Below are positions 23,920-35,523 of a stretch of DNA of 64,000 nt, piece after piece (the first letter of the stretch is position 1; each line of letters begins with the position of its first letter). The DNA is from Scilla litardierei (taxonomy: Eukaryota > Streptophyta > Magnoliopsida > Asparagales > Asparagaceae), in assembly GCA_030789695.1 (NCBI GenBank), contig CM061141.1:319674452-319738451 (forward strand). Direction: 5' to 3'. The position numbers were made by a program, and so were the translations under genes. The notes under the pieces were generated by a model. It searched no databases. It saw nothing but the letters and a program-made list of their open reading frames with translations, and had not been told where the DNA came from.

Positions 23920-26553
23920 CCCCGATCTGTACAAGCACTCAGGCTTTCAGATCCCGTAGGCGCCTCATACCAATTTTCTGTACAAACTTCCTAAAGGTAG
24001 CAGTAGGAAGGGCTTTAGTGAACAAATCTGTCAAGTTGTCACAGGATTATACTTGTTTGACGTCGATCACACCATCTCTCTGTAGCTCGTATGTCCAGAA
24101 GAATTTGGGGGAATATGCTTCGTTCTGTCGCCTTTGATGTAGCCACCTCGTAGCTGAGCTATGCAAGCAGCGTTGTCCTCGAACATTGTAGTACGTTCAA
24201 GAGCCCCAAACTTCAATCCGGTCATCACCAGGATGTGGTTTACAACTGACCATAGCCAAACACATTCTCTGCTTGCTTCATGGATGGCGATGATCTCTGA
24301 GGGATTGGATTAGGTTGTTGTCATGGGTTGCTTAACGGATCTCCAGGAAATGGTTGTCCCACCATGGGTAAACACGTACACAGTCTGTGACTTTGCAATG
24401 TGGGGATCGGACCTGTAACTTGCATCAGCATAACCAACAAGAGTGGAGGATAATCCATTTTTGTAAATGAGTCCCAAATCTGTAGACCGTTGGAGGTAGC
24501 GTAGAAGGTGCTTTACCCCGGTCCAGTGGCGCTGCGTCGGCGCTGCACTATAGCTGGCTAGTAAATTTACTGCGAATGCTATGTCGGAACGTGTGCAGTT
24601 GGCCAGATATAGAAGTGCTCCAGTAACACTCAAATAAAGGACTTCTGGACCAAGTATCTCCTCCCCCTCTTCCACCTGCAGGAAGGGGTCTTTATGTTCA
24701 TCCAGAGATCGTACCACCATAGGTGTACTAAGTGGATGACATTGGTCCATATGAAATATTTGTAACACTTTCTTTGTATATGTGGTTTGGTATAATAGGA
24801 TTCCTTCTTTTAGATATTCAATCTATAAGCCAATGCAGAATTTCATTTTGCCTAGGTCATTCATTTCGAATTATTTTGTCAGGCTTACAGATATCTCAGT
24901 GATTTCTTCAGGAGATCCAATGAGATTCAGATCGTCTACGTAGACTGTTATTATGACGAATCCTTTTCCATTTGCTCTTATGAAGATGCAAGGGCATACT
25001 TTATTGCTGTTGAATCCTTGTTGTATAAGGAATTCACTTAGTCTGTTGTACCACATCCGTTCTGCTTGTTTAAGACCATACAATGATCTTTGGATCTTAA
25101 CAGAGTAGACATCCCGAGGTCTATCTTTTAATTCAGCAGGCATTGACAAGCCATCAGGAAGTTTCATGTATATCTCCTTATCGAGATTACCGTATAGATA
25201 TGCAGTCATAAAATCCATAAGCTGCATATCTAAACCTTCCTTTGCTGTTAAGCTTATCAGGAATCGGAAAGTGATCGCATTCATGACTGAGGAGTATGTT
25301 TCCTCATAGTCAATGCCCAGGTTTTGGGAAAATCCTTGCGCTATATGTCGTGCTTTGCAGCATGTGATCGTCATTATTTTCATTTCTTTTTCTTACGAAT
25401 ACACATTTGTATCCCACAGGTTTGACACCGGTAGGTGTCTGGACTATTTGTCTAAAGACTCTTTGTTTCTTAAGCGATTCCATCTCAGCTTCTAGTACCT
25501 GATTCCACTTTGGCCAATCATTTCTAGTTTGCATTCAGCAACGGAATGTGGATCATGATCATCGTCGCTTCCGGCGACGTGAATAGCAATGTGAAATGCA
25601 AAGTCATCATCGGCGACTATACTCTTTCTGTCCAACACCTCCCCTGTACGTACATAATTTAATGATATTTCAGTTTCTCCCGGCAGTTCCTCTACAGTGG
25701 ATTCTGGAAGGGGTGAGGGTATGGACATGAGCTCATTTCTCTGTGGGTTATCATCCCAATGTCTCCGGATATTTTTCTTTTTCTTGGATTTTTATCCTTG
25801 GAGCCTGGTGGTCTGCCTCTTTTCTATTGAGGTGCAGCCACTTCTGCTGCTGGTGGATTGCATCCATTCTCGGGGATTTCAATCCTAGCTGGAGTATTTG
25901 CAGCAGGGATGTGTGATTTAACAATCTTCTGGTTGTCAGTAAATGAGTCCGGTAATCGATGGACAGTGACCTGAATGTGGAAAATCTTCAGGATCTCATC
26001 TTCACAATGTTTTGTTACCGGATCATAGTAGGTCAAACTTTTTCTATCACATGTTATGATGTGCTTCGCATCAGATGTCTCAGTTTCTGGGCCCATTTTA
26101 GGGAAAATGGCCTCATCATATTCACAGTCTTCAAGACGTGCCTTAAATGCGTCCTCCGTTTGGGTTCTAGGTATGTTATAATCGAGGGTGAGTCAAACCC
26201 TACATAGATACCTAGGCGACGTTGAGAACCCATTTTTGTCCTCTGTGGTGGTGCAATGGGGATGTAGACTGCGCAACCGAATATCCTCAGATGAGAAATG
26301 TTCGGTGGCCCTCCATATGCAAGTTACATTGGAGAGAGACTCTGACCTCCAGATGGTCTAATGTTTAATAACGATGCAGCATGCAGAATTGCATGTCCCT
26401 ATGCATCCACCGGCAACTGGGATTTCATTAACAATGGACGTGCAATCCATTAGAGTCGTTTATCAGTGACTCTGCCAACCCGTTCTGGGTGAACATGCGG
26501 CTCTGGATGTTTAATTTCTATTCCTGTTGCGTGGCAGTACTCTTGAAATAACT
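23920..26553 (-). pseudogene. Ty1/copia pol: C-terminal integrase, reverse transcriptase, RNase H
   Basis: From right to left on the minus strand: integrase C-terminal segment with HLRIFGCAVYIPI and RRLGIYVGF (about 26170-26330); RT start with NDWPKWNQVLEAEMESLKK (near 25500); RT core with LMDFMTAYLYGNLDKEIYMK and the catalytic YVDD (near 24930); RNase H with DIAFAVNLLAS, YADASY and later EDNAACIAQL. Stops, frameshifts and a break near 25370 make it inactive. The order integrase before RT identifies the copia superfamily. Confidence 0.9.
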
Positions 26554-26558
26554 GGAAG

Positions 26559-29293
26559 TGTCACGCCCCGCTTCCCAAAATACCCGGGAGCGAGGACGCG
26601 ACGAAGGTCCGCATGTGCACAAAACAAGGAGGAATTTTTTTCTTCCTTGTTCGATGCACATTAAGCGTCTGTAGTAACTCCATAGAAGGACAGGTTCTTG
26701 TCATGCAATCTCAGAGAAATAATACACAACATCTTTATTATCCCAATAGATGATAAGTAGTTCAGGACTGGACCTTATAGTACGGCCTACATCGACTCGA
26801 CACAAAAGTAAAGTACAACACTCGAAGGCAAATGGCACACTGGCGGTAAGAAAACAAACTGATGGTAAAGGGAAGCACACTAATGGTGAAGGATGCTGTG
26901 TTGAGTTGGAGTATCCTACTCCTCTACTGGTACAGTCTCTGGAACGTCCTTTGATCACTGGTCTGCGGGATCGTCCTCAGTGTAATACTCCACGTACTCC
27001 GTCGGCTCGTAGTCTGACATGCATTTCAGAGTAAACAATGAAACACATGTCAGCACTAAGCGGCAAGTAAAAACCAACAGAAAGTAAAGGTAGCAATGTA
27101 ATGAACGAACAAGAGGTAACTAACGCCGCTTGACTATCTGATAGTGTAGGCAGGCCTAATAATAAGAAGTCTAACTTAACTTCCAAATCAGCCAGTCAGT
27201 CAGGGCTTAAATGCACAGGTCACTTCTATGACCGCAGGACAAGTCCGTTGGTTGACCAACCCCCTTCCCGTTCCTTTCTAGACACTGATCCGGTCGCAAT
27301 TTAAGACCGCTTGTTATTATACCGCCTTGCCACGTTCGAGTTGTCTCGACTTAGTCAGTAGAACAATATAGTGGCACAATGAACAATCAAGCTAGTGCAT
27401 CAGCCTTAAATGCCGCAAGGGCCCAATAGTGTGCTCCGTAGATGTGCTCCGTAAATGCCCGAGGGCCCAATAGTGTGTGCCGTAATGTGCTCCATAAATG
27501 CCCGAGGGCCCAATAGCGTGTGCGACAACCATACACACAAATACGTGTGAGTACTTGCGTACAGTAAAACACAGTAGGAGGTGGTTGATACTTACATATA
27601 CATATACGGTAGTTACTTGCATACACCCAGTAATTACTTGCACAAGCATAGTAGTTACTTGCAACACACATAAATACGGTATTTACTTGCCTGTAGTCGT
27701 GACTGGTTGTAATCCGGTTCCTTGGGCGGGTCTCGTACCGCGTCCGGGAGTCGGTGTCTTCCCGGGACGCCTACCTACAAACACCACACGCACGCACCCA
27801 TGTTTTATTAATATAAAGCCAAGATTACAAAGTCCGTACTACGTGCATGTACGTACGTGCACGTATACGTATACACGTATAAAATACAAATAAAAAATAA
27901 TTCCTAAAAAAACTTGACCAAAAACCTAACAAAAATTTCCCCCTTCTCTTTTCTAATTTTTTCCCTTCACAAAAAAAATCTTCATTTCAATCCTTTTTCA
28001 AATTTTTTCTTTACAAATTTCCTTCTCCTTCACATCCCCCCCTCCCCTTCAAAATTCTGTGAAACTCCTTTCTAATTTTTTTGCTTCTTTCTTTCATCAT
28101 CATCATCTTCATTTGTAGGTGGAGCAATGGTGGAAGAGGGCAAGGAGGACCAAGGGGAGAGGAGTAGGGTAGTGGGTGGGTGGCCGGCCACCTGGCCGGT
28201 CGTCGCCGGCCGCCACCGGTCGCGGGCCGGCCGGCCAAAAAAAAGCCCAGTTTTTTTTCTTTGATTGATTCTTGTGTAGAATCAATGGGGAATGGAGAGA
28301 GAGTTGTAGAGGGATGGAGATGGGATCATGAGGAGGTTGCCATCGCTTCCGGAGGAGTCACCGTCGTCGGAGTTGGCCGGAGTTGGCCATGGCCATGATG
28401 GGTTCATGGGGTTTGTTTGAGTTTTTAGAGAGAGATAGAGAGAGGTTGAGGGAGGTTGAGAGAGGTTGAAGATGTGGAGATGGAAGAGGGTAGTGGGGGC
28501 TCACCGGAGATGGGGGAGTTCGTCGGAAAGTTGGCCGGAGCTTCGCCGGAGGGGAGGTTGAAGATGGCATGAGAAGAGGGATTAAGGGGGTTTAAATAGG
28601 TGTTAGAAACTAATTTTAAATTAAAACATTTAATACTTAGTCAAAAGGGGGATTATGATAAGATTTGCAATTAATTAACTTTTTTGATAATTTTGAACGG
28701 TTGTCTCCTCCACATGTTAATCATGTTAGGGTAATTAGTAATTAGGTTAATGTAATTAGTAATTAGGCAAGGTAATTAGTGACTGTAAAATTTGTAACGA
28801 AATTACGATTTTGCCCCTACTAGTAAACGTGTCCGAAAAATTACGAAAACATACCTACGGATTCGTATCGTCATGAGGATCGTGAATACGAAGTCCGATT
28901 CACGGTTTGAGCTACGGACATACGAGTCGTGGGCCAAAACGTTTAGAAAGCGGGTTTACGGGTTCTCTACTGATTTGTCGTCAGAAAATTACGAAATTAA
29001 TGTGAGAAGCCCTAAATGATTATAGAATGATACCGCAGAAGTTTGAAAATGTTTTGATGATGTTTGTATAGAAAATTAAATCATTAAGCCAAAACAGTAA
29101 TAATCAAAAATGAATTTTTGCCGGATTATTTAGAGGTATTCGATGAAACCTGAACGTACTAAAATACCCCATAACTACTTTAATACTTCAAAATATTTTT
29201 ATAAGGAATTTTTGAAATCATAAACTCCAGACGAAAAATAGTTTAATAGATTAAACACACAAATTATCGTGCTGATGAAAACAGGTCGTTACA
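26559..29293 (-). repeat. 3' LTR of chromovirus A (2735 bp)
   Basis: It pairs with 30585-33334. The adjoining minus-strand sequence (29294-29330) is the CGAGGACGGAATT block and polypurine tract AGGAGGGTAGGA. A pyrimidine-rich leader-like segment containing a CCGGCGAAGCTCCGGCC motif lies at about 28480-28560. Confidence 0.92.
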
Positions 29294-29379
29294 TCCTACC
29301 CTCCTTATAAAAATTCCGTCCTCGGAATTTAAGAAAAGAGATGAGGATAACGCATGTGCATCAGTCATGAAACTGTGGT

Positions 29380-30474
29380 CTAGAGCATACCTGAGATCAC
29401 TCGATCAATGGTCTCTACTTCAACAACAGTCATAGTAAATGCCTGACGCCTTGGTGGATTTGACTTGGCATTTTGAAAAGCTTGCTGCTGAGGAGGCAGG
29501 GGTTGCTTTTGCTGGGTTGATCTTGAAGCCATCATAGGGTTGGCTGGGTTTATAGTGCGATGAGGGCAATACTTGGCAAGATGGTCAGATGCCCCACACA
29601 CTAGGCACAAGTTCAATAACACACGACAGTCCCTCTTGATGTGTCCAACACGGTTGCAGTAGTCGCACACCATAGTGGACCTGGCATTGGCTGGAGCTGC
29701 TGGAATTTTGAAATCGGTGGTCTGAGTCGGACCGAAGTTGTTCCTGATAGGTTCCATCGGGCGTTTGCCTGTATTAACTTGAATTCCCCTTTCAAGTCGT
29801 GCAACGGTTTCATGAGTTCGTGCAGCTTCCAGAACATCCTCAAGGGTAGTCAGCTTCACTGAACTCATCGAGGCTTGAACACGAGGGTTTAGGCCTTGAC
29901 GAAACTGATAGGCACAGTCTTCGGGATTTTCGACCATGTGAGGAGCGAAGCGACTGAGCATTGAGAACTCTGCCTCATACTCATCCATAGTCCTATTGCC
30001 TTGTTTCAGATTAGTAAAACGACTTTGGAGTTCTCTTTTGGCAGAGGGAGGACAATATTGGGCGTTGAACCTTTCCCGGAACATGCCCCAAGAGATAGGC
30101 TTAATCAGACGTCGTTCTTCACGATCTCACCAGCTTCGAGCATTGTCAGTCAGTTGCAGTTTTGCAACTTCAACCCATACTGCTTGAGGGATGCGGGCAG
30201 CGCTCAACTTGTCTTCAGTAGCTAGGGCACATCCTTCAGCTCCAAGTGGTCCTTCCTTTCCAGAGAAAGTCTTCGGACGAAGCTCCTGGAATTGCTTAAC
30301 CCCAGGTTCAGCGGATGGTGGTGGTGCTGGTGGTCCTCGCTGGAGCATCTGGTGTTGTATTTCCAACATTTCTCTTATCACTCTAATGACTGTAGATATC
30401 TCGGTGGCACCATTTGTATTGGCACCGTTTCCATTGGCGCCATTTCCGTTGCGGGTGTTTGATCTTCCTGCCAT
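29380..30474 (-). pseudogene. Gag of chromovirus A, one premature stop, pol deleted
   Basis: It starts at ATG 30474 (MAGRSN...), right after a TTGCAG acceptor-like site. The gag capsid region includes PKTFSGKEGP and FTNLKQGNRTMDEYEAEF, then FAPHMVENPEDCAYQFRQGL. Two zinc knuckles follow, CDYCNRVGHIKRDC and CLVCGASDHLAKYC. At about 30126 the second Trp codon of the conserved Trp-Trp-Asp is TGA, splitting the frame. After ...DRVISG a GT donor-like site stands where chromovirus B has its intron donor. The sequence then joins directly to the 3' end of the element, so protease, RT, RNase H and integrase are absent. Confidence 0.85.
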
Positions 30475-30584
30475 GCTGCAAAACAATAAACCTGAGTCAA
30501 TATGTACTCAGTAAGCTTAGGATCGTAAAGATACGTATATTGCTCTAAGTATTTGCATGACCTGCGTGGGCCACCACAGAAACC

Positions 30585-33334
30585 TGTCACGCCCCGCTTC
30601 CCAAAATACCCGGGAACGAGGACACGAAGAAGGTCCGCATGTGCACAAAACAAGGAGGAATTTTTTTCTTCCTTGTTCGATGCACATTAAGCGTCTGTAG
30701 TAACTCCATAGAAGGACAGGTTCTTATCATGCAATCTCGGAGAAACAACACACAACATCTTTATTATCCCAATAGATGATAAGTAGTACAGGACTGGGCC
30801 TTATAGTACGGCCTACATCGACTCGACAGAAAAGTAAAGTACAACACTCGAAGGCAAATGGGACACTGGCGGTAAGAAAACACACTGATGGTAAAGGAAA
30901 GCACACTAACGGTGAAGGATGATGTGTTGAGTTGGAGTCTCCTACTCCTCTGCTGGTACAGTCTCTGGAACGTCCTTTGATCCCTGGTCTGCGGGATCGT
31001 CCTCAGTGTAATACTCCACGTACTCCGTCGGCTCGTAGTCTGACATGCATTTCAGAGAAAACAATGAAACACATGTCAGCGCTAAGCGGCAAGTAAAAAC
31101 CAACAGAAAGTAAAGGTAGCAATGTAATGAACGAACAAGAGGTAACTAACGCCGCTTGACTATCTGATAGTGTAGGCAGGCCTAATAATAAGAAGTTTAA
31201 CTTAACTTCCAAATCAGCCAGTCAGTCATGGCTTGAATGCACAGGTCACTTCTATGACCACATGACAAGTCCTTTGGTTGACCAACCCCCTTCCCATTCC
31301 TTTCTAGACACTGATCCGGTCGTAATTTAAGACCGATTGTTATTATACCGCCTTGCCACGTTCGAGTTGTCTCGACTTAGTCAGTAGAACAATATAGTGG
31401 CACAATGAACAATCAAGCTAGTGCATCAGCCTTAAATGCCGCAAGGGCCCAATAGTGTGCTCCGTAGATGTGCTCCGTAAATGCCCGAGGGCCCAATAGT
31501 GTGTGCCGTAATGTGCTCCGTAAATGCCCGAGGGCCCAATAGTGTGTGCGACAACCATACACACAAATACGTGTGAGTACATGCGTACAGTAAAACACAG
31601 TAGGAGGTGGTTGATACTTGCATAAACATATACGGTAGTTACTTACATACACCCGGTAATTACTTGCACAAGCACAGTAGTTACTTGCAACACACATAAA
31701 TACGGTATTTACTTGCATGTAGTCGTGACCGGTTGTAATCCGGTTCCTTGGGCGGGTCTCGTACCGCGTCCGGGAGTCGGTGTCTTCCCGGGACGCCTAC
31801 CTACAAACACCACACGCACGCACCCATATTTTATTATTATAAAGCCAAGATTACAAAGTCTGTACTACGTGCATGTACGTTCGTGCACGTATACGTATAC
31901 ACGTATAAAATACAAATAAAAAATAATTCCTAAAAAAACTTAACCAAAAACCTAACAAAAATTCCCCCCTTCTCTTTTCTAATTTTTTCCCTTCACAAAA
32001 AAAATCTTCATTTCAATCCTTTTTCAAATTTTTTCTTTACAAATTTCCTTCTCCTTCACATTTCCTCCCCCCCCCCCCCCCTTCAAAATTCTGTGAAACT
32101 CCCCTCCCCTTCAAAATTCTGTGAAACTGCTTTCTATTTTTTTTGCTTCTTTCTTTCATCATCATCATCTTCATTTGTAGGTGTAGCAATGGTGGAAGAG
32201 GGCAAGGAGGACCAAGGGGAGAGGAGTGGGGGAGTGGGGTGGGTGGCCGGCCAGGTGGCCGGCCGCGCGCCGGCCGGCCAAAAAAAGCCCAGTTTTTTTC
32301 TTTTATTGATTCTTGTGTAGAATCAATGGGGAATGGAGAGAGAGTTGTAGAGGGATGAAGAGGGGATCAAGAGGAGGTTGCCGTCGCTTCCGGAGGAGTC
32401 GTCGTCGTCGGAGTTGGCCGGAGTTGGCCATGGCCATAATGGGTTCATGGGGTTTGTTTGAGTTTTTAGAGAGAGATAGAGAGAGGTTGAGAGAGGTTGA
32501 GAGAGGTTGAAGATGTGGAAGATGGAAGAGGGTAGTGGGGGCTCACCGGAGATGGGGGAGTTCGTCGGAAAGTTGGCCGGAGCTTCGCCGGAGGGGAGGT
32601 TGAAGATGGCATGAGAAGAGGGATTAAGGGGGTTTAAATAGGTGTTAGAAACTAATTTTAAATTAAAACATTTAATACTTAGTCAACAGAGGGATTATGA
32701 TAAGATTTGCAATTAATTAACTTTTTTGATAATTTTGAACGGTTGTCTCCTCCACATGTTAATCATGTTAGGGTAATTAGTAATTAGGTTAATGTAATTA
32801 GTAATTAGACAAGGTAATTAGTGACGGTAAAATTTGTAACGAAATTACGATTTTGCCCCTACTAGTAAACGTGTCCGAAAAATTACGAAAACATACCTAC
32901 GGATTCGTATCGTCACGAGGATCGTGAATACGAAGTCCGATTCACGGTTTGAGCTACGGACATACGAGTCGTGGGCCAAAACGTTTAGAACGCGGGTTTA
33001 CGAGTTCTCTACTGATTTGTCGTCAGAAAATTACGAAATTAATGTGGGAAACCCTAATGATTATAGGATGATACCATAGAAGTTTGAAAATGTTTTGATG
33101 ATGTTTGTATAGAAAATTAATTCATTAAGCCAAAACGGTAATAATCGAAAATGAATTTTTACCGGATTATTTAGAGGTATTCGATGAAACCTGAACTTAC
33201 TAAAATACCACATAACTACTTTAATACTTCAAAATATTTTTATAAGGAATTTTTGAAATCATAAACTCCAGACGAAAAATAGTTTAATAGATTAAACACA
33301 CAAATTATCGTGCTGATGAAAACAGGTCGTTACA
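30585..33334 (-). repeat. 5' LTR of chromovirus A (2750 bp)
   Basis: Partner of 26559-29293. It contains a poly-C run and a partial duplication of a CTTCAAAATTCTGTGAAACT block (about 32070-32130) not present in the other copy, and differs around 32240-32290. The minus strand next to it (30584 downward) reads GGTTTCTGTGGTGGCCCACG, almost the same as the sequence after the B LTR. Confidence 0.92.
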
Positions 33335-33339
33335 GGAAG

Positions 33340-34592
33340 ATAAATTCTCCAGCATTATCCAAACGTATTTTCTTTATATGGTTGTCTGGAAAATGCACCC
33401 GCAACTTTATAATTTGTGCCAGTAGTTTTGGAAAAGCTAAGTTGCGGGTTGATAGTAGACACACATACGAATATTTTGAAGATGCATCAATCAGTACCGA
33501 AAAGGCCCACTAGGGGGTGGATAGGTCCACATATGTCTCCATGTATTCTTTCGAGGAAGCTCGGAGACTCGATATCCATTTTTAGTGGTGATGGCCTTGT
33601 TATTAATTTCCCCTTGAAGTAGGGGATACAAGGAAATTTTCCCGTCTGAAGAATCTTCTGGTTCTTCAAGTCGTGCCCATGGGATTGTGATATGATGCTG
33701 TGCATCATCACAAATCCAGGGTGGTCAAGTCTATCATGCCAAAATAAAAACTTGACTGATGTCGGGCACTTCATGTGCTCCGTCAAGTTAGCTTCCTCTC
33801 TTCGGATCTTTGTATGGTAGGGCCTGATGAAAGGCTCTTGAAACGTTCAAGTACGGATTTTACTCATTGTTCTTGAGACGTTACATACAATAATTTATTT
33901 TTCATTTACATTTGTTGTTTCCAAATGGAATTCGTTTAAACGGATATCCTTGAAACTTAGTAAGTTTCGTTTGGAGTTCGGAGAGAATAGTGCATCTTTT
34001 ATTTTAATTTCTGTTCCATTAGGGAACAACAAGGTTGCATTCCCAGAACCTTCAATTATATTCGATGGCCCTGAAATAGTATTTTCAGGGCTTTTGTATG
34101 GTATAATGCTATGAAAATAGCACTTATACCGAAGGATCGTATGTGTCGAAGCACTGTCTACCAAGCAGTCATGAGAGCGATACATCTATAAAGATGAATA
34201 AAACATTTGCATTTAGGAACATAAACTTTATTTATTCAAATTCAAATTATATAATATGAAAGCTCTCATAACATGAAATGTTCTAGACAATTTTGCTAAG
34301 ATAAAAAAAAGGCTAATCCAGCAGGTCATCAGTTTCGAAGTCGTCGGTTGTGAACTTGACTAGAGCATCAGATGTCACCAGGTTTGTTTCATCTTTCTTT
34401 TTCTTGTTTTCTTTATACAGCTCCTGGAGATGCTACGGAGTTTGGCACACTCTGGACCAGTGGCCTTTCAAGCCAAAGCTATAGCACTGGTCTTCCTAAT
34501 CCCTTTTTGGGTGGGGGTGCATCATTTTTCTTGTTGTCATTTCTGTGCCAGGTGAACTTGTGCTTTCCTTCATTTCTTCGCTGCTGGACTAG
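33340..34592 (-). pseudogene. Ty1/copia gag-pol: zinc knuckle, protease, GAG-pre-integrase, integrase start
   Basis: In minus-strand order: degenerate zinc knuckle CYSFGLKGHWSRVC (about 34450-34495), in which the second Cys is Phe; protease with DCLVDSASTHTIL (about 34130-34170); GAG-pre-integrase with WHDRLDHPGFVMMHSI (about 33700-33750); integrase start with ERIHGDICGPIHP, and then the RLDNAGEF segment near 33345-33365. The frame then runs into insertion A. Frameshifts occur around 34500. Confidence 0.85.
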
Positions 34593-35523
34593 TGTCACAC
34601 CCCGTTCCCCAGGATACCCGGTATTAATTAAATTTTTTCCCAAAGTATCCTGAAGGGTGAGGGTGATGAGAGAGGAAAAGGAAGAGAAATGAGAAACTAA
34701 ACAAGCAGGCCACTGCGCACATGCTGGGATAGTACAAGTAAAGCTCCACTAAAATATCCAACAGTCTCACAAAACAACAATATTCTATACATAACATGCT
34801 TCATTTTTATACACAGTCCAAGTACACCAATACATATATACAGCCACTCTCCACCTTCAAAGGAAACCATGACACGCTGCAAGTTACATCACTCACCAAA
34901 CGCTACCCCTGAGACCCGACTCCAAATCACCACCAACCATACTGCAATGCTACCTGAAAAATAGGGAGGAGCACGTCAATGCGTGCCCCAGTAGGAACCA
35001 ACTTGGATTTGGAACACCATTCCAAGGTTATCAAACCAAGAGAAATAAGACATGTAACTAAGTAATATAATGAAAAGTAATTAGCCAAGTAAGAGGATCA
35101 TACCTGTGGTCCGATGTCGAGTTACTGCAAGAAAAGGGTTAGCACGAATAGTAATGCGAATATTTATACAACCACATACATAAATACACATACAAGGCAC
35201 AAACATATAAATTTACATACAATGCACAACACACAACCCGCATACATTGCATATATATAACACATCACACACAATGAATATAATGATGCATAATGATGCA
35301 CATGATACAACATGAGATGCAATGCAATGCAATGCAATGGGATCCCATGGATGTACCGGTGTGCAAGTGTATCGTGATCTACTCCATTCTCATTCTGTGG
35401 CAACTACCGATGGATTCAAGAGGTGCCTACACGATCACGGCCCACAGCGAATTCCCCCGCCTCCTACTATGGCTCCCGCTCCACGTAGTGCCATCCGTGT
35501 CCTAAAACATTGCACATTCACAT

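Larger units (their letters stand above)
26559..33334 (-). mobile_element. Chromovirus A: gag-only LTR retrotransposon, TSD GGAAG
   Basis: LTRs 26559-29293 and 30585-33334 start TGTCACGCCC and end GTTACA on the plus strand. GGAAG flanks both sides (26554-26558 and 33335-33339). The interior is only about 1.3 kb and holds gag; the whole of pol is missing between the gag end and the polypurine tract. It sits in the integrase of the copia element, and its removal restores the frame. LTR pair divergence is clearly higher than for B: I counted about 38 changes in the first ~1.2 kb. Confidence 0.92.
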
